Shown one piece after another: positions 44,427-55,893 of a stretch of DNA of 64,000 bases (the stretch's first letter is position 1; the number at the start of each line of letters is the position of its first letter). The translations under genes were made by a program, and so were the position numbers. The notes beneath the pieces were generated by a model, which saw nothing but the letters and a program-made list of their open reading frames with translations, had not been told where the DNA came from and made no database searches. Location of the stretch: the NCBI GenBank assembly GCA_945897955.1, contig CAMDGQ010000008.1, positions 1-64,000 of the forward strand, written 5' to 3'. The stretch is from Tepidiphilus sp. J10 (lineage in GTDB: Bacteria > Pseudomonadota > Gammaproteobacteria > Burkholderiales > Thiobacillaceae).

Positions 44427-45290
44427 ATGAAAAAATTTCTGCTTGTCTTGACCCTGATCTGCGCACCGCATACTGCCTTGGCCGATGAAATTCGCCGCGA
44501 TGACGGCAGCGTTCTGACTCGCGGCGAAGTCGTTGCAGAACTCGCTCGCAGTGATTTCATCCTGCTGGGTGAACTGCATGACAACCCACACCACCACAGT
44601 GCGCGCGGCGAACTGATCCGCGAGTTGGCGACGCGCAAGCCGAGTGTCGTCATGGAGTTTCTCGATCGTGGTTCAAGCCTTGATCCGAAGCTGCCATTGC
44701 TGGAAGAAATGGAGAAGGCCGGCTTCAGCGCCAAAGGCTGGCGCTGGCCCCTGCATGAACCCCTGTTCTCCGCAGCGCGCGAAACCGGGCTGAGCATCCT
44801 CGGCGGCAATTTGCGTGGAGAAGATGCGCGGCGTGTGGCGAAGGAGGGTGACAAGGCGCTGGCTACGGAAATTGCGGCTCGACTCGCGCTCGCGCCCCTT
44901 GCCGCGACAGCGCAGAAAAAACTGGATGATGATCTGACCGCCGGCCATTGCGGCCATCTCTCCGCTGCTCGACTGCCCAACATGCGGCTTGCACAGCGCG
45001 CGCGCGACACGGCAATGGCGACGGCCATGCTCACGGTGGAGGATGGCCCGGTCATTCTTCTGGCCGGCAACGGCCATGTCCGACTGGACTATGGCGTTGG
45101 ATCGCAACTGCGCCAGCTCGCGCCGCAGCGACGGATTGTCAGCATCGGATTTTTCGAATCCGGCCCCGGTCTTGAACAGCGCCTGGCGATTCGGGAAGGT
45201 GCATTTGACTATGTCTGGATCACGCCACCCGCACAAAGGGATGATCCTTGCGCGGGCTTCAAATTTACCTCGCCTCCGCCGGCAAAGTAG
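44427..45290 (+). CDS. chaN: ChaN-family heme-binding exported protein
   Basis: Outer-membrane-associated or periplasmic protein of the ChaN/DUF399 family, which binds heme dimers in Campylobacter. The 287-residue product has a signal peptide (FLLVLTLICAPHTALA), the family motifs DFILLGELHDNPHHH, PSVVMEFLDRG, and LTAGHCGHLSAARLPNMRLAQRARDTAMA, which can provide heme ligands, and GPVILLAGNGHVRLDYG. No lipobox Cys is in the signal. It precedes a TonB receptor. Confidence 0.9.
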   Translation: MKKFLLVLTLICAPHTALADEIRRDDGSVLTRGEVVAELARSDFILLGELHDNPHHHSARGELIRELATRKPSVVMEFLDRGSSLDPKLPLLEEMEKAGFSAKGWRWPLHEPLFSAARETGLSILGGNLRGEDARRVAKEGDKALATEIAARLALAPLAATAQKKLDDDLTAGHCGHLSAARLPNMRLAQRARDTAMATAMLTVEDGPVILLAGNGHVRLDYGVGSQLRQLAPQRRIVSIGFFESGPGLEQRLAIREGAFDYVWITPPAQRDDPCAGFKFTSPPPAK

Positions 45291-45466
45291 TAGCGAGCAC
45301 ACGAAAAGGCCTCGCGGTGCAGTGTGTGGCAGTGCAACAACCTGCTTTGGTATCCATAGATACAATCCGGCGCTCCGCCTTCCAGGCACAGTCAGGTTCA
45401 TTCAAGCATTTGGCTGATCTGGCGGGCATTCCGTTTCACCCCGTTCCCGCGATTTCCGGATAAGCC

Positions 45467-47716
45467 ATGCGCGCTGCGCACACCCAGGTTCAAATTTCAG
45501 CCTGTGCATCAATCGGAATTCGATCTGCGCCGGGCCAATACATTTCCGGCTGCTGCCTTGGGTTTGGACTTGCGCTAGTGTCCTGCCTGGCGCTGGCCGA
45601 GCCGCATGATGTTTCCGAAAGCGACTATCTGGCGGAAATTCCTGTCGTGCTTACCGCTTCACGCATCCTGCAATCTCCGCTGGATGCGCCGGCGCCGGTG
45701 ACCGTCATCGACCGGGAAACGATCCTGGATTCCGGGTTCAGCGAAATTCATGACATTTTTCGCCTGGTCCCCGGATTTCTGGTTGCGGACTCCCCCTCCG
45801 GCTCGCCTGTCGTGGTCAACCAGGGCATGGGCGATGCACATTCCAGACGTTTGCTGATCCTGCTCGATGGACGTGCGCTCTACAACCCGTTTCAGGGCGG
45901 GGTGGACTGGCAGGATCTGCCGTTGCGACTGGAGGATATCGAACGCATCGAAGTCGTGCGCGGCCCCAATCCGGCAAGTTATGGTGCAAATGCCTTTCAG
46001 GGCGTCATCAACATCATTACCCGTCTGCCGCTGGGAGAGAAGGAGCAAGGACTGGTACTGCGAGCCGGCCAGCGCGAATTCGGCGATCTCTATGCATTCA
46101 TGGTGCGAGGCAGCGGCGACACCAACTGGCGCATCAGTGCATCGGCAAGGCATGCCACCAACTTCCGTGACCTGGGCCTCCCGCTGCAAGCCGCAAATGA
46201 GGCCATCCAGCGTCAAAGCATCAACGCGCAACTCACCAAGACCTTGCAGCGAGATGAAGAAGTCAGCTTCAGATTGGGCATCGGCAACGGACAAAACGAG
46301 ATTGGTCAAATTGCCGACGCCAGTGATCCGCCTCGCGAGGCAGAGGTTGACGAAGCTTTTTTCGACATCGGCTGGAAGCGTTTTTATGCCGAGAATTCCG
46401 AGGTCTCGCTGCGCTACTTCCATTACGGGCGCAAGGAACGCGATCAGTTCAGCGTATTTCCAGCCAATCCGGCGCTTGCCCCCGTTGCTTCGCTGAGCAT
46501 CATGAATAATCTTGATGTACGTCGCGACGATATCGAGTTTCAGCAAATCCATGCCTGGACGAATACGCTGACGGGTCTATGGGGCGTGGGTGTTCGCAAC
46601 GATGCCGCAGAATCGCCGAATGCGCTTTTCGGCATGGGCAGTGTGGGCGGCTGGCAAAGCCAGGTGTTTGGCAATCTGGACTGGGCCGCTTCGCCGAAGT
46701 GGTTGCTGCACACCGGTGGAATGGTCGAAAAGCACTACAACACCGACTTGCTCTTTTCACCGCGTCTTGCCTTCAACTTCCGCATTACGCCGTCGCAAAG
46801 CCTGCGTTTCAGTGTGGGGCGTGGATATCGCGCGCCCACCATCTTCGAGGCGAAAGCGCGCGAAATGGTGACCTGGAGCGGCGGCATCGCAGAGATTGAT
46901 CATTACGCCGATCGCAAACTGGAACCGGAGAAACTTGACTACGCCGAACTGGGTTACATCGGCCATTTGCAGCCTTACGGGATGCGTATCGACGCGCGCG
47001 TTTACCTGAACAAATACAACAATTTCATCGACGAGCAGTCCTGTGTGCTGGATGCGGAAACACGCGCCGCGAAACCCTTCATCGACTATGGCACGACCTG
47101 CGGCTTCAACGAACCGGCGGGCTACGAACGGCCGCTCGGTTACAGCGGAAAAGCCTGGATTCCGCACCCGGTCTACATTCCGGTGGGCGACCCGCGCAAG
47201 ATCGACCCGGCTTACATCAGCCAGCGCTATGGCCATTACAAGGCTTTCTACTTTTTCAATGCCGGCAATATCCGGGTGCATGGCGGCGATCTCGGGCTCG
47301 ATTGGGGCCATGCCGATTGGGGCCGGTTTCGGATCAGCCATGCCATCACACGTATCAGCGCCAGCGGTCTCGGCGCCGATGTGGTGACCAATGCGAGCAA
47401 TATCGACCGCGATGTCGACATGGAAACATCAGCACCCCAGCATTCCACCAGTCTGCTCTGGTCAAACCGGTTTTCGCATGGTGTGCGACTCAGTCTTGCC
47501 GGCTACTGGGTCGGTGAAATGAAATGGCCCAACGATGGCGACAAGCAGCCAGCCTATCGACGCTTTGACCTGCGACTGGGGAAAGTCCTCAATCTGCTTG
47601 GCAAAGACGACGAGTTGTCGCTCAGCTTGCAGAATTTCAACTCGGAACACACCGAATTCAGGGAAGAGTACCTGGTCGAGCGACGCGCCTTTCTGACTTA
47701 TCGGGTCAATTTCTAG
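45467..47716 (+). CDS. TonB-dependent outer-membrane receptor (second)
   Basis: Energy-coupled outer-membrane importer, probably for heme or a siderophore given its neighbours (inference). The 749-residue protein has a signal-like segment (CCLGFGLALVSCLALA) after a long polar start, a plug with PVTVIDRETILDSGFSEIHD and RIEVVRGPNPASYGANAFQGVINIITR, and a C-terminal aromatic residue (TYRVNF). The start is uncertain; later codons could be used. It shares its ESDYLAEIPVVLTASR post-signal region with the receptor at 15918. An operon with chaN is likely. Confidence 0.92.
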   Translation: MRAAHTQVQISACASIGIRSAPGQYISGCCLGFGLALVSCLALAEPHDVSESDYLAEIPVVLTASRILQSPLDAPAPVTVIDRETILDSGFSEIHDIFRLVPGFLVADSPSGSPVVVNQGMGDAHSRRLLILLDGRALYNPFQGGVDWQDLPLRLEDIERIEVVRGPNPASYGANAFQGVINIITRLPLGEKEQGLVLRAGQREFGDLYAFMVRGSGDTNWRISASARHATNFRDLGLPLQAANEAIQRQSINAQLTKTLQRDEEVSFRLGIGNGQNEIGQIADASDPPREAEVDEAFFDIGWKRFYAENSEVSLRYFHYGRKERDQFSVFPANPALAPVASLSIMNNLDVRRDDIEFQQIHAWTNTLTGLWGVGVRNDAAESPNALFGMGSVGGWQSQVFGNLDWAASPKWLLHTGGMVEKHYNTDLLFSPRLAFNFRITPSQSLRFSVGRGYRAPTIFEAKAREMVTWSGGIAEIDHYADRKLEPEKLDYAELGYIGHLQPYGMRIDARVYLNKYNNFIDEQSCVLDAETRAAKPFIDYGTTCGFNEPAGYERPLGYSGKAWIPHPVYIPVGDPRKIDPAYISQRYGHYKAFYFFNAGNIRVHGGDLGLDWGHADWGRFRISHAITRISASGLGADVVTNASNIDRDVDMETSAPQHSTSLLWSNRFSHGVRLSLAGYWVGEMKWPNDGDKQPAYRRFDLRLGKVLNLLGKDDELSLSLQNFNSEHTEFREEYLVERRAFLTYRVNF

Positions 47717-47791
47717 CAGGCTGCCAGGCATCTCGCGACAAGGTCGAACCTGAAATGATGTGTGACCGATTGTCTTGGCCGGCGCATTTTT

Positions 47792-47808
47792 GATCTATAA
47801 CGTAGATC
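47792..47808. promoter_or_regulatory. Palindrome upstream of ahpC
   Basis: GATCTA (47792-47797) and TAGATC (47803-47808) separated by TAACG form an inverted repeat about 105 bases before ahpC. It could be part of a peroxide-regulator (OxyR/PerR-like) operator, but it does not fill the full OxyR consensus. Confidence 0.3.
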
Positions 47809-47911
47809 GACGTGTTTGTAACATTCAATTGGATTGATTCCTTGCTGACGACTAGAGTTCGCTCCGTCGTATCGCTTTCACCCCCCGGCAATCCACCTAC
47901 TTAGGAGAAAC

Positions 47912-48481
47912 ATGATGCAATCCCTGATCAACACCCAAGTTCAACCGTTCAAGGCGCAGGCTTTCCACAACGGCAAGTTCATCGAAGTGACCGAGGCCAG
48001 CCTGCACGGCAAGTGGTCCGTTCTGATCTTCATGCCGGCCGCCTTCACCTTCAACTGCCCGACCGAGATCGAAGACGCGGCGGAGAATTACGCCGAGTTC
48101 GAGAAGGCCGGCACCGAGGTTTACATCGTCACCACCGACACCCATTTCTCTCACAAGGTCTGGCACGAGACATCCGCCGCCGTCGGCAAGGCCCGCTTTC
48201 CCTTGGTTGGCGACCCCACCCACGCACTGACCAACGCTTTTGGCGTCCATATCCCGGAAGAAGGCCTGGCACTGCGCGGCACCTTCATCATCAATCCCGA
48301 AGGCACCATCAAGACCATGGAAGTGCATTCCAACGAGATCGCGCGTGACGTGTCCGAGACCCTGCGCAAGCTGAAAGCCGCTCAGTACACGGCGGCTCAC
48401 CCGAACGAAGTCTGCCCGGCCAAGTGGAAAGATGGTGCTGCCACCCTGACCCCGTCGCTGGACCTGGTCGGCAAGATCTAA
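47912..48481 (+). CDS. ahpC: Alkyl hydroperoxide reductase AhpC (2-Cys peroxiredoxin)
   Basis: Reduces hydrogen peroxide and organic peroxides, itself reduced by AhpF. The 189-residue product has the peroxidatic Cys 49 in FTFNCPTE and the resolving Cys 168 in NEVCPAKW; the C-terminal TLTPSLDLVGKI is canonical. An AGGAG ribosome site precedes the ATG. ahpF follows 136 bases later in the same direction. Confidence 0.98.
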   Translation: MMQSLINTQVQPFKAQAFHNGKFIEVTEASLHGKWSVLIFMPAAFTFNCPTEIEDAAENYAEFEKAGTEVYIVTTDTHFSHKVWHETSAAVGKARFPLVGDPTHALTNAFGVHIPEEGLALRGTFIINPEGTIKTMEVHSNEIARDVSETLRKLKAAQYTAAHPNEVCPAKWKDGAATLTPSLDLVGKI

Positions 48482-48616
48482 GTTGTCATAACGCCTTCCC
48501 CGGTAGGGAGCGCACGGCGCACCTTACCGGGAGGGTTCCCCCAGTTCGCAACACCAAGCCGCTTGCATTCAAAGCTGCAGACGCCTTCGTATTGCCCACT
48601 ATTTCTGGAGAACACC

Positions 48617-50179
48617 ATGCTCGACGCCAACATCAAGACCCAACTCAAGGCCTACCTCGAAAAGCTGGTCGCCCCGATCGAACTAGTGGCCTCGCTCGAC
48701 GACAGTGCCAAGTCACAGGAAATGCGTGGTCTGCTGGAAGACATCGCAAGTGTTTCCGAGAAGGTGTCCCTCCTGGAAAACGGCATCGACGCCCGCAAGC
48801 CATCGTTCACCGTCGGCAAGGTCGGCGAGCCGGCGCGTATCGCTTTTGCCGGCCTGCCCATGGGGCATGAATTCACCTCGCTGGTTCTGGCCCTGCTGCA
48901 AGCCAGCGGTTACGCACCCAAGATCAGCGACGAACAGGTTGAACAGATCAAGTCGCTGACCGGCCAGTTCCGCTTCGAGACCTATATTTCGCTGTCCTGC
49001 CACAACTGCCCAGACGTGGTGCAGGCGCTCAACACCATGGCGGCGCTGAATCCCAATGTACGCCACGTGATGATCGATGGCGCCCTCAACCAGGCCGAAG
49101 TCGAAGCGCGCCAGATCATGGCCGTGCCCAGCGTCTGGCTGAATGGCGAACCGTTTGACGATGGCCGGATGTCGCTTGCGGAAATCATCGCCAAGGTCGA
49201 TACCGGAGCATCCACCCGTGAAGCTGCCAAACTGGCGGAAAAAGCCCCGTTCGACGTGCTGGTCGTCGGCGGTGGTCCGGCGGGTGCTGCGGCAGCGATC
49301 TACGCAGCGCGCAAGGGCATTCGCACCGGCATCCTGGCCGAGCGCTTTGGCGGCCAGGTGATGGATACGATGGCGATCGAGAATCTGATATCCGTGCCGC
49401 AGACCGACGGACCCAAGCTCGGCCGCGCGCTGGAAGAACACGTCAAGGAATACGACGTCGACATCATGAATCTGCAACGCGTCGAAGCGCTGATTCCGGG
49501 CGAGGCGGGCGGCTACCACGAAGTCCGCCTGGCGAATGGTGCGGTGATGAAGTCGAAGAGCATCATCCTCGCCACCGGCGCGCGCTGGCGCGAACTCAAT
49601 GTGCCGGGCGAGCAGGAATATCGCGGCAAGGGCGTTGCCTACTGCCCGCACTGCGACGGTCCCCTGTTCAAGGGCAAGCATGTTGCGGTGGTGGGCGGCG
49701 GCAATTCCGGCGTTGAAGCCGCGATCGACCTTGCCGGCATTGTCGGCCATGTCACGCTGCTTGAATTCGGCGACACGCTGCGCGCCGACGCGGTATTGCA
49801 GAACAAGCTGCACAGCCTGCCCAATGTCACGGTGATCAAGAGCGCACAGACTACGGAAGTCACCGGAGCTGGCGGCAAGGTCAACGGTCTGACCTATACC
49901 GACCGCACTACGGGTCAAAGCCAGCATGTCGCGCTGGAAGGTGTGTTCGTGCAGATTGGTTTGCTGCCCAACACTGATTGGCTCAAGGGCGTGGTCAACC
50001 TGTCGCGCTTCGGCGAGATTGAAATCGATGCCAAGGGCCAGACCAATCTGCCCGGCATTCTGGCGGCCGGCGACTGCACCACGGTGCCATACAAGCAGAT
50101 CATCATCGCGATGAGCGAAGGTGCAAAGGCCAGCCTGTCTGCGTTCGACTATCTGATTCGGAGTTCGGCGCCGGCCTGA
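48617..50179 (+). CDS. ahpF: Alkyl hydroperoxide reductase subunit AhpF
   Basis: FAD-dependent NADH:disulfide reductase that regenerates AhpC. The 520-residue protein (ATG 48617, GGAG 7 bases upstream) has a tandem thioredoxin-like N-terminal part with the CHNC redox pair in LSCHNCPDV, a FAD site [19 protein letters not shown], the NADH site [19 protein letters not shown] and the catalytic CPHC pair in [13 protein letters not shown] strong terminator hairpin follows. Confidence 0.98.
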   Translation: MLDANIKTQLKAYLEKLVAPIELVASLDDSAKSQEMRGLLEDIASVSEKVSLLENGIDARKPSFTVGKVGEPARIAFAGLPMGHEFTSLVLALLQASGYAPKISDEQVEQIKSLTGQFRFETYISLSCHNCPDVVQALNTMAALNPNVRHVMIDGALNQAEVEARQIMAVPSVWLNGEPFDDGRMSLAEIIAKVDTGASTREAAKLAEKAPFDVLVVGGGPAGAAAAIYAARKGIRTGILAERFGGQVMDTMAIENLISVPQTDGPKLGRALEEHVKEYDVDIMNLQRVEALIPGEAGGYHEVRLANGAVMKSKSIILATGARWRELNVPGEQEYRGKGVAYCPHCDGPLFKGKHVAVVGGGNSGVEAAIDLAGIVGHVTLLEFGDTLRADAVLQNKLHSLPNVTVIKSAQTTEVTGAGGKVNGLTYTDRTTGQSQHVALEGVFVQIGLLPNTDWLKGVVNLSRFGEIEIDAKGQTNLPGILAAGDCTTVPYKQIIIAMSEGAKASLSAFDYLIRSSAPA

Positions 50180-50190
50180 TCGCGGTATAT

Positions 50191-50222
50191 ACACAAAACC
50201 CGGCTGCGGCCGGGTTTTGTGT
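50191..50222 (+). terminator. Terminator after ahpF
   Basis: A perfect 14-bp stem (50191-50204 with 50209-50222) with TGCG loop, A-rich on the left and T-rich on the right, lies 11 bases after the ahpF stop; a bidirectional Rho-independent terminator. Confidence 0.85.
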
Positions 50223-50396
50223 TTCAGGGCTGGTATCCATCCGCTTTAGCCCTGATGCGTCGGTATCCCGGGGCTTTTTGACCTTGTTTATCCAACTCAT
50301 CAGCCTCATGTCTTTCAGGTTATTGTCGATAACATTCAGGCATGGCGAGCCGGCATTTCGTCGCCGTGCTCGATCAGGCTAACCTGGGAATAAACT

Positions 50397-53300
50397 GTGA
50401 GTTATCTGAAGCTGGATACCCCCGCGATGAACAAAATCAATGCGCCCACTGTTCTCGAAGCCCAAATTTCGATTGCCTTGCTTGACGGATACCGGGTCAT
50501 AACAGTCAGCGAGAGCATCGAAGCCTTGCTGGGCTTTACACCGGCGGACTTTCGCGCCGGCAAGACGCGGCTGCAAAGCCGTATTCATGCCGATGACCAG
50601 GATATAGCGGACGCCCTGTTTTCCAGTGATCTGACCAATCCGGCGGGTGAATTCAATATTCGAATCAGACATGCGGATGGCCGCATTCGCTGCATCAAGC
50701 TTTTATTCAGTAAATCCCTGGCTGCTGACAACACGGCCATTCTGGATATGCGCCTGCAATGCGCAAAGAGTCTGTGTCATGACGATGGCGAGCTACAGCG
50801 CTTCGCCAGCTTTCGGGCAATGATGGAGAACACCGACGATTTCATCTATTTCAAGGATAGAAACCATGTTCTCACCGGCGCCAGCCAGACTCTGGTTGCC
50901 ATCACCGATCCCAGTGAACATTGGACCGATCTTCTGGGCAAGACCGATTACGATGTTTTTCCGGAGGATTTCGCAGATATCTACTATCGGCTGGAAAAAC
51001 AGGTTTTTGCCGGTGCGCCGGTTGCTCACGAGATACAGGGTTATCTGACCAAGGAGGGGCGGCCGGGATGGGTCGATAACCGCAAATATTCAATCAAGAA
51101 TGACACCGGGGAAATCATTGGCCTGTTTGGCATCGCCCGTGACGTCACGCAACGCAAACTGGCCGAGGAGGAGCTGGTCCGCAGTGAACAGCGTTTCAGG
51201 GCCATCTTCGAGCAGGTTCCATCAATCTCTGTGCAGGGTTATGACCTCGATCGTCGCGTCATTTTCTGGAACAAGGCCAGCGAGCGTCTTTACGGTTACT
51301 CGCTGGAAGAGGCGATAGGCCGAAAACTTGACGAGCTGATCATTCCCGCTCCGATGCGTGAGACTGTGATCAGCTTGACCACAAACTGGGTGAATGGCGG
51401 TCCTCCGATTCCTGCCGGAGAACTGACACTGCAACGTGCAGATGGCTCTCCTATTGATGTCTTCTCCAGCCATGTCATGTTGAGCGGGGCAAATGGTGCG
51501 CCGGAGATGTACTGCATCGATATCGATGTTTCCGAACGCAATCGCATGCAACAGGCATTACGGGAAAGCGAAAAACTGTTGCGAACCGTGATCGACGAGA
51601 TCCCCGATCCGGTCATTTTGAAGGATGAAAAGGGTGATTTCCTGCTCTGCAACCAGACTGTTGCGAGGCTCTACAACACAAAACCTGATGCAATGATTGG
51701 GAAAAGCGACGCCGATTTCGGCGTGCCGCCGGAAATGGCTGAATTCTTCCGCCAGAATGTGCTGGCGATCATGGCCAAGGGCATTACCCAGATCGTTTAT
51801 GAAGACAGCCTGGATACCGCTACCGGTGAAACCCACCACTACAAGTCGTTGAAGAAACCAATCAGGGATGCCGCCGGCAGGAACCAGATTCTGATCGTGG
51901 CGCAGGACATCACTGATGTGGTCAACGCACGCAACCGGCTTGCGGAAAGCGAAAGCCGTTTGCAGGAAGTGATGGAAATTACCCGCGAGGGCATCTGGGA
52001 CTGGCATGTGCCCAGCGGACGGGTTGAACACAATCAACAGTGGTATGACATGCTCGGTATCGCGCCCGATGCCTTGATCGACAATGTCGATGCATTTGCC
52101 GCGCTGATTCACCCCGATGACAAGGGGCAAGTCCTCGGTCGTTTAGAAACAATGCTGAAAGGCGGCTCCGACTACTACTCCGAGCACCGCTTGCTGGCTG
52201 CGGGAGAGCGGGCGATCTGGGTCCAGGATCGCGGGCGTATCGTGGAACGCGACAAAGCGGGCAATCCGTTGCGCGTTGTGGGAAGTTGCACGGATATTTC
52301 CGAGCGCCGGCTGGTTGAGCACGAGCTGGAAAAACACCGTCAACATCTGGAAGAACGTGTTCTCGAGCGCACGGTCGCGCTCTCCATTGCCAAGGAAGCG
52401 GCGGAAGCGGCAAATCGGGCAAAAAGCACATTTCTGGCAAACATGAGCCATGAGTTGCGTACGCCCATGAACGCCATCATGGGGATGACCGAGCTTGCGT
52501 TGCGCCGCGCCAAAGATCCCGGCCAGGAGGAGCAGTTGGCCAAGGTCATGCAGGCTTCGCGTCATCTGCTTGGCGTGATCAACGACATACTCGATATTTC
52601 CAAGATCGAGGCCGAGCGGTTGACGCTGGAGAGAATCGGCTTCAGCCTGGGCCATGTCCTGGACAACCTGCGCAATCTGATCGGCGCCAAAGCCAGAGAA
52701 AAGGGGCTTGAAGTTAAATTCGAAATTTCCCCGACTCTGGAACACAAGCCTTTGCGTGGCGATCCGCTTCGGCTTGGCCAGATTCTGCTCAATCTTGTCG
52801 GCAATGCGATCAAGTTCACCAGCAAGGGCGACATCAACGTAAGCGTGTTTACAGTTCGTGAGGGTGCCGGCGAGTTGCTTGCCCGCTTCGAAGTCAGGGA
52901 TAGCGGGATCGGGATCGCGCCGATGGACAGGAAAAGGCTGTTTACCGCGTTTGAGCAAGCGGATGGTTCAACCACCCGAAAATACGGCGGAACCGGCCTC
53001 GGGCTTGCAATCAGCAAACGTCTTGCTCACATGATGGGCGGCGAGATAGGCGTGGAAAGCCAGGTCGGCTTTGGCAGCACGTTCTGGTTTACCGCGCGGC
53101 TGGAAATCATTGATCAGCTTCAAGAGAAGCCGATCGCGACCGTGGACACCTCGGCTGAACAGAGCATCCAGTTACGCCATGCCGGCGCCCGTGTTCTGCT
53201 GGTCGAGGATGAGCCGATCAATCAGGAAGTGTCGAAGAGCCTCCTGGAAGATGCGGGCTTGCTGGTCGATGTTGCCGATGACGGGGTCATGGCTGTTGCG

Positions 53301-53555
53301 CTTGCGCGGAAAAATCTCTACAGCTTGATCCTGATGGACATCCAGATGCCCAACATGAACGGGCTGGATGCAACGCTCGCGATCCGCCAGATTCCAGGCC
53401 GGGAAAAAACACCCATTCTGGCCATGACCGCAAACGCTTTTGACGAAGATCGGGATATTTGTGAACAGGCGGGCATGAACGACCATATCGCCAAGCCGGT
53501 CGATCCTGATGTTTTGTTTGAAGTTCTGCTGCGCTGGCTGGACTTCAACGGCTAG
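50397..53555 (+). CDS. Soluble hybrid histidine kinase with five PAS-like domains and a receiver
   Basis: Sensor-kinase for an unknown signal. The 1052-residue product (GTG 50397; ATG 50427 possible) has no membrane helix and shows about five PAS-type repeats (roughly 20-130, 140-265, 270-390, 395-510, 515-640; for example [15 protein letters not shown] and [16 protein letters not shown]), a HisKA box HELRTP with His 685, the ATPase motifs [13 protein letters not shown] and [12 protein letters not shown], and a C-terminal receiver with phospho-acceptor Asp 981 in [13 protein letters not shown]. No response regulator is adjacent, so the output must pass through an unlinked phosphotransfer protein. 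PAS domains often bind heme, flavin or small ligands; none can be assigned here. Confidence 0.93.
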   Translation: MSYLKLDTPAMNKINAPTVLEAQISIALLDGYRVITVSESIEALLGFTPADFRAGKTRLQSRIHADDQDIADALFSSDLTNPAGEFNIRIRHADGRIRCIKLLFSKSLAADNTAILDMRLQCAKSLCHDDGELQRFASFRAMMENTDDFIYFKDRNHVLTGASQTLVAITDPSEHWTDLLGKTDYDVFPEDFADIYYRLEKQVFAGAPVAHEIQGYLTKEGRPGWVDNRKYSIKNDTGEIIGLFGIARDVTQRKLAEEELVRSEQRFRAIFEQVPSISVQGYDLDRRVIFWNKASERLYGYSLEEAIGRKLDELIIPAPMRETVISLTTNWVNGGPPIPAGELTLQRADGSPIDVFSSHVMLSGANGAPEMYCIDIDVSERNRMQQALRESEKLLRTVIDEIPDPVILKDEKGDFLLCNQTVARLYNTKPDAMIGKSDADFGVPPEMAEFFRQNVLAIMAKGITQIVYEDSLDTATGETHHYKSLKKPIRDAAGRNQILIVAQDITDVVNARNRLAESESRLQEVMEITREGIWDWHVPSGRVEHNQQWYDMLGIAPDALIDNVDAFAALIHPDDKGQVLGRLETMLKGGSDYYSEHRLLAAGERAIWVQDRGRIVERDKAGNPLRVVGSCTDISERRLVEHELEKHRQHLEERVLERTVALSIAKEAAEAANRAKSTFLANMSHELRTPMNAIMGMTELALRRAKDPGQEEQLAKVMQASRHLLGVINDILDISKIEAERLTLERIGFSLGHVLDNLRNLIGAKAREKGLEVKFEISPTLEHKPLRGDPLRLGQILLNLVGNAIKFTSKGDINVSVFTVREGAGELLARFEVRDSGIGIAPMDRKRLFTAFEQADGSTTRKYGGTGLGLAISKRLAHMMGGEIGVESQVGFGSTFWFTARLEIIDQLQEKPIATVDTSAEQSIQLRHAGARVLLVEDEPINQEVSKSLLEDAGLLVDVADDGVMAVALARKNLYSLILMDIQMPNMNGLDATLAIRQIPGREKTPILAMTANAFDEDRDICEQAGMNDHIAKPVDPDVLFEVLLRWLDFNG

Positions 53556-53628
53556 TTGTCGGTAGGGGCAGTACGGGCAGTGTGCGTCCCCGGTTCATGT
53601 CTTGAATCAGGGACGCTCATTTGCCGGT

Positions 53629-54147
53629 TTACCTCCGCCGTACCTTCGATTTCGTACCCGGAACGCTTTGTGCGCCGCCATCTTCCAGCAGCACACGCAA
53701 CATCCAGGCATTTTTCTCATGCACTTCCATGCGCTGTGTCAACAGATCGGCGGTGGGCTGGTCGTCGGCCGAGTCAGCCACCTTGAAGGCAGCGCGCGCA
53801 GTGCGGGCGACAGCTTCCTGGCCGGCGACGAGTTGCTGAATCATGTCGGTCGCGGAGGGGACGCCGTTTTCTTCCTGAATGCTGGAAAGTTCGACATAGC
53901 GCTTGTAGGAGCCGGGCGCAGGATGGCCGAGGGCGCGGATGCGTTCGGCGATCAGGTCGAGCGCGTTCCACTGCTCGGTGTACTGCACCATGAACAGGTT
54001 ATGCAGGGCCTGGAACATCGGCCCGGTCACGTTCCAGTGAAAGTTGTGCGTCTTTAGATACAGGATGTAGCTGTCAGCCAGCATTCTGGACAGCGCTTCC
54101 GCGATTTTGGCGCGGTCTTTGTCATTGATGCCGATGTCGATTGCCAT
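53629..54147 (-). CDS. dps: Dps-family DNA-binding ferritin-like protein
   Basis: Dodecameric ferroxidase that stores iron and protects DNA from peroxide. The 172-residue product carries the intersubunit di-iron site motif KTHNFHWNVTGPMFQALHNLFMVQYTEQWNALDLIAERI, the usual Dps signature. It is convergent with the hybrid kinase and lies 147 bases downstream of katA on the same strand. Confidence 0.95.
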   Translation of the reverse strand: MAIDIGINDKDRAKIAEALSRMLADSYILYLKTHNFHWNVTGPMFQALHNLFMVQYTEQWNALDLIAERIRALGHPAPGSYKRYVELSSIQEENGVPSATDMIQQLVAGQEAVARTARAAFKVADSADDQPTADLLTQRMEVHEKNAWMLRVLLEDGGAQSVPGTKSKVRRR

Positions 54148-54294
54148 GATTTGTGACTCCTTTGCGATTTTTGTGGACGTCGGGTTGGCGACGCTGAAAG
54201 CTGCTTTCTCCCGATGGCGGGAGAAAGGGGTGAGTTCCTCAAGCCTGGGAGTGGGCTCAACTCCTTAATTGTGGCGATGCCGGCAGAGTTCAAC

Positions 54295-55749
54295 CTACGC
54301 CGGCACTTCGCCGAGTGAAATCCCCAACGCATCGGCGACCCCCTTGCCGTAGGCCGGGTCGGCTTTCAGGCAATTGCCGATGTGGCGGATCTTCACTTCG
54401 CGCGGTGCGTCGCCCATTGCACGGCCGGTGTTTTCGCATAGCACCCGCTGCTGATCAGCCGTCATCAATTTGAACAGTGCGCCGGGCTGGGCGTAATAGT
54501 CCGCGTCATCCTCGCGATAGTTCCAGTGATCGGCCGGGCCGTCGAGTTGCAACGGTGGTTCGCTGTAATCCGGCTGTTCCTGCCACTCGCCATAGCCGTT
54601 CGGCTCATAACCCAGCGTGCTGCCGTGGTTGCCATCGACTCGCATGGCGCCGTCACGGTGGAAGCTGTGGAACGGGCAGCGCGGCGCGTTGACCGGAATC
54701 TGGTGATGGTTGACGCCCAGGCGGTAGCGTTGAGCGTCGCCATACGAGAACAGACGGCCCTGCAACATCTTGTCCGGCGAGAAGCTGATGCCGGGCGGTA
54801 CGTTGGCCGGGTTGAACGCCACTTGCTCGACTTCCGCGTGGTAGTTCGACGGATTGCGGTTGAGTTCAAGTACGCCGACGTCGATCAAGGGATAGTCCTT
54901 GTGCGGCCAGATCTTGGTCAGGTCGAACGGGTGATACGGCACCTTGGCAGCATCGGCTTCCGGCATGATCTGCACGGCGAACTTCCATTTCGGGAAATCG
55001 CCGCGTTCGATGGCATCGTAAAGATCGCGCTGATGGCTCTCGCGATCCTTGCCGATCAACGCTTCCGCTTCCGCGTCGGTCAGGTTCTTGATGCCCTGCA
55101 TCGACTTCATGTGGAACTTGACCCAGAAGCGCTCGCTGCCGGCATTGACGAAGCTGAATGTATGGCTGCCGAAACCGTGCATATGACGATAGGTGGCGGG
55201 AATGCCGCGATCACTCATCACCACGGTGATCTGATGCAGGGCTTCCGGCAACAGTGTCCAGAAATCCCAGTTGTTCGAAGCGCTGCGCAGATTGGTGCGC
55301 GGGTCGCGCTTCACGGCATGGTTGAGGTCGGGGAATTTCAGCGGGTCACGCAGAAAGAAAACCGGCGTGTTGTTGCCAACCAGATCCCAGTTGCCTTCCT
55401 CGGTGTAGAACTTGACGGCGAAGCCACGGATGTCGCGTTCGGCATCCGCCGCACCGCGTTCGCCGGCAACGGTGGAGAAACGGACGAACAACTCGGTCTT
55501 TTTGCCAATCTCGGAGAAGATTTTTGCGCGGGTGTACCGGGTGATGTCGTGCGTTACGGTAAACGTGCCGTAGGCCCCGGAACCCTTTGCGTGCATGCGC
55601 CGCTCGGGAATCACTTCACGGTCGAAGTGAGCGAGTTTTTCCAGGAACCAGATGTCCTGCATCAACAGCGGACCGCGCGGGCCGGCAGTCATCACGTTCT
55701 GGTTGTCCGGCACCGGTACGCCGGCATTGGTGGTCAATTTTGTGCTCAT
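54295..55749 (-). CDS. katA: Monofunctional catalase (clade-3 type)
   Basis: Dismutates hydrogen peroxide to water and oxygen using heme. At 484 residues it belongs to the small-subunit group. Visible are the distal His 53 in [12 protein letters not shown], Asn in [10 protein letters not shown], the heme proximal Tyr in [13 protein letters not shown] and the NADPH region. It starts with [19 protein letters not shown]. Operator-like sequences precede it, and dps and the peroxidase are adjacent on the same strand. Confidence 0.97.
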   Translation of the reverse strand: MSTKLTTNAGVPVPDNQNVMTAGPRGPLLMQDIWFLEKLAHFDREVIPERRMHAKGSGAYGTFTVTHDITRYTRAKIFSEIGKKTELFVRFSTVAGERGAADAERDIRGFAVKFYTEEGNWDLVGNNTPVFFLRDPLKFPDLNHAVKRDPRTNLRSASNNWDFWTLLPEALHQITVVMSDRGIPATYRHMHGFGSHTFSFVNAGSERFWVKFHMKSMQGIKNLTDAEAEALIGKDRESHQRDLYDAIERGDFPKWKFAVQIMPEADAAKVPYHPFDLTKIWPHKDYPLIDVGVLELNRNPSNYHAEVEQVAFNPANVPPGISFSPDKMLQGRLFSYGDAQRYRLGVNHHQIPVNAPRCPFHSFHRDGAMRVDGNHGSTLGYEPNGYGEWQEQPDYSEPPLQLDGPADHWNYREDDADYYAQPGALFKLMTADQQRVLCENTGRAMGDAPREVKIRHIGNCLKADPAYGKGVADALGISLGEVPA

Positions 55750-55828
55750 GACGTTTGCTCCTTGAATGATTGATCGGACCTGCTTGTGGAACAGGTGACC
55801 TCATTAAAGTCCCGGAACTATTTGTCAT

Positions 55829-55863
55829 CCAATGAATAGTCTTAAATAAAGCGATCTATTTGG
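55829..55863. promoter_or_regulatory. Interrupted palindrome upstream of katA
   Basis: CCAATGAATAG (55829-55839) and CTATTTGG (55856-55863) form an interrupted inverted repeat in an AT-rich stretch about 80-115 bases before katA. A peroxide regulator such as OxyR is possible; spacing does not match its full consensus. Confidence 0.3.
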
Positions 55864-55893
55864 TAGATGGCAATGCGAGGCGGCCGACATAAG

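Noticed and set aside
53586-53618. Inverted GCGTCCC/GGGACGC pair after the hybrid kinase
   Set aside because: Only 7 bp with a 19-base loop and no T-run; too weak for a terminator call.
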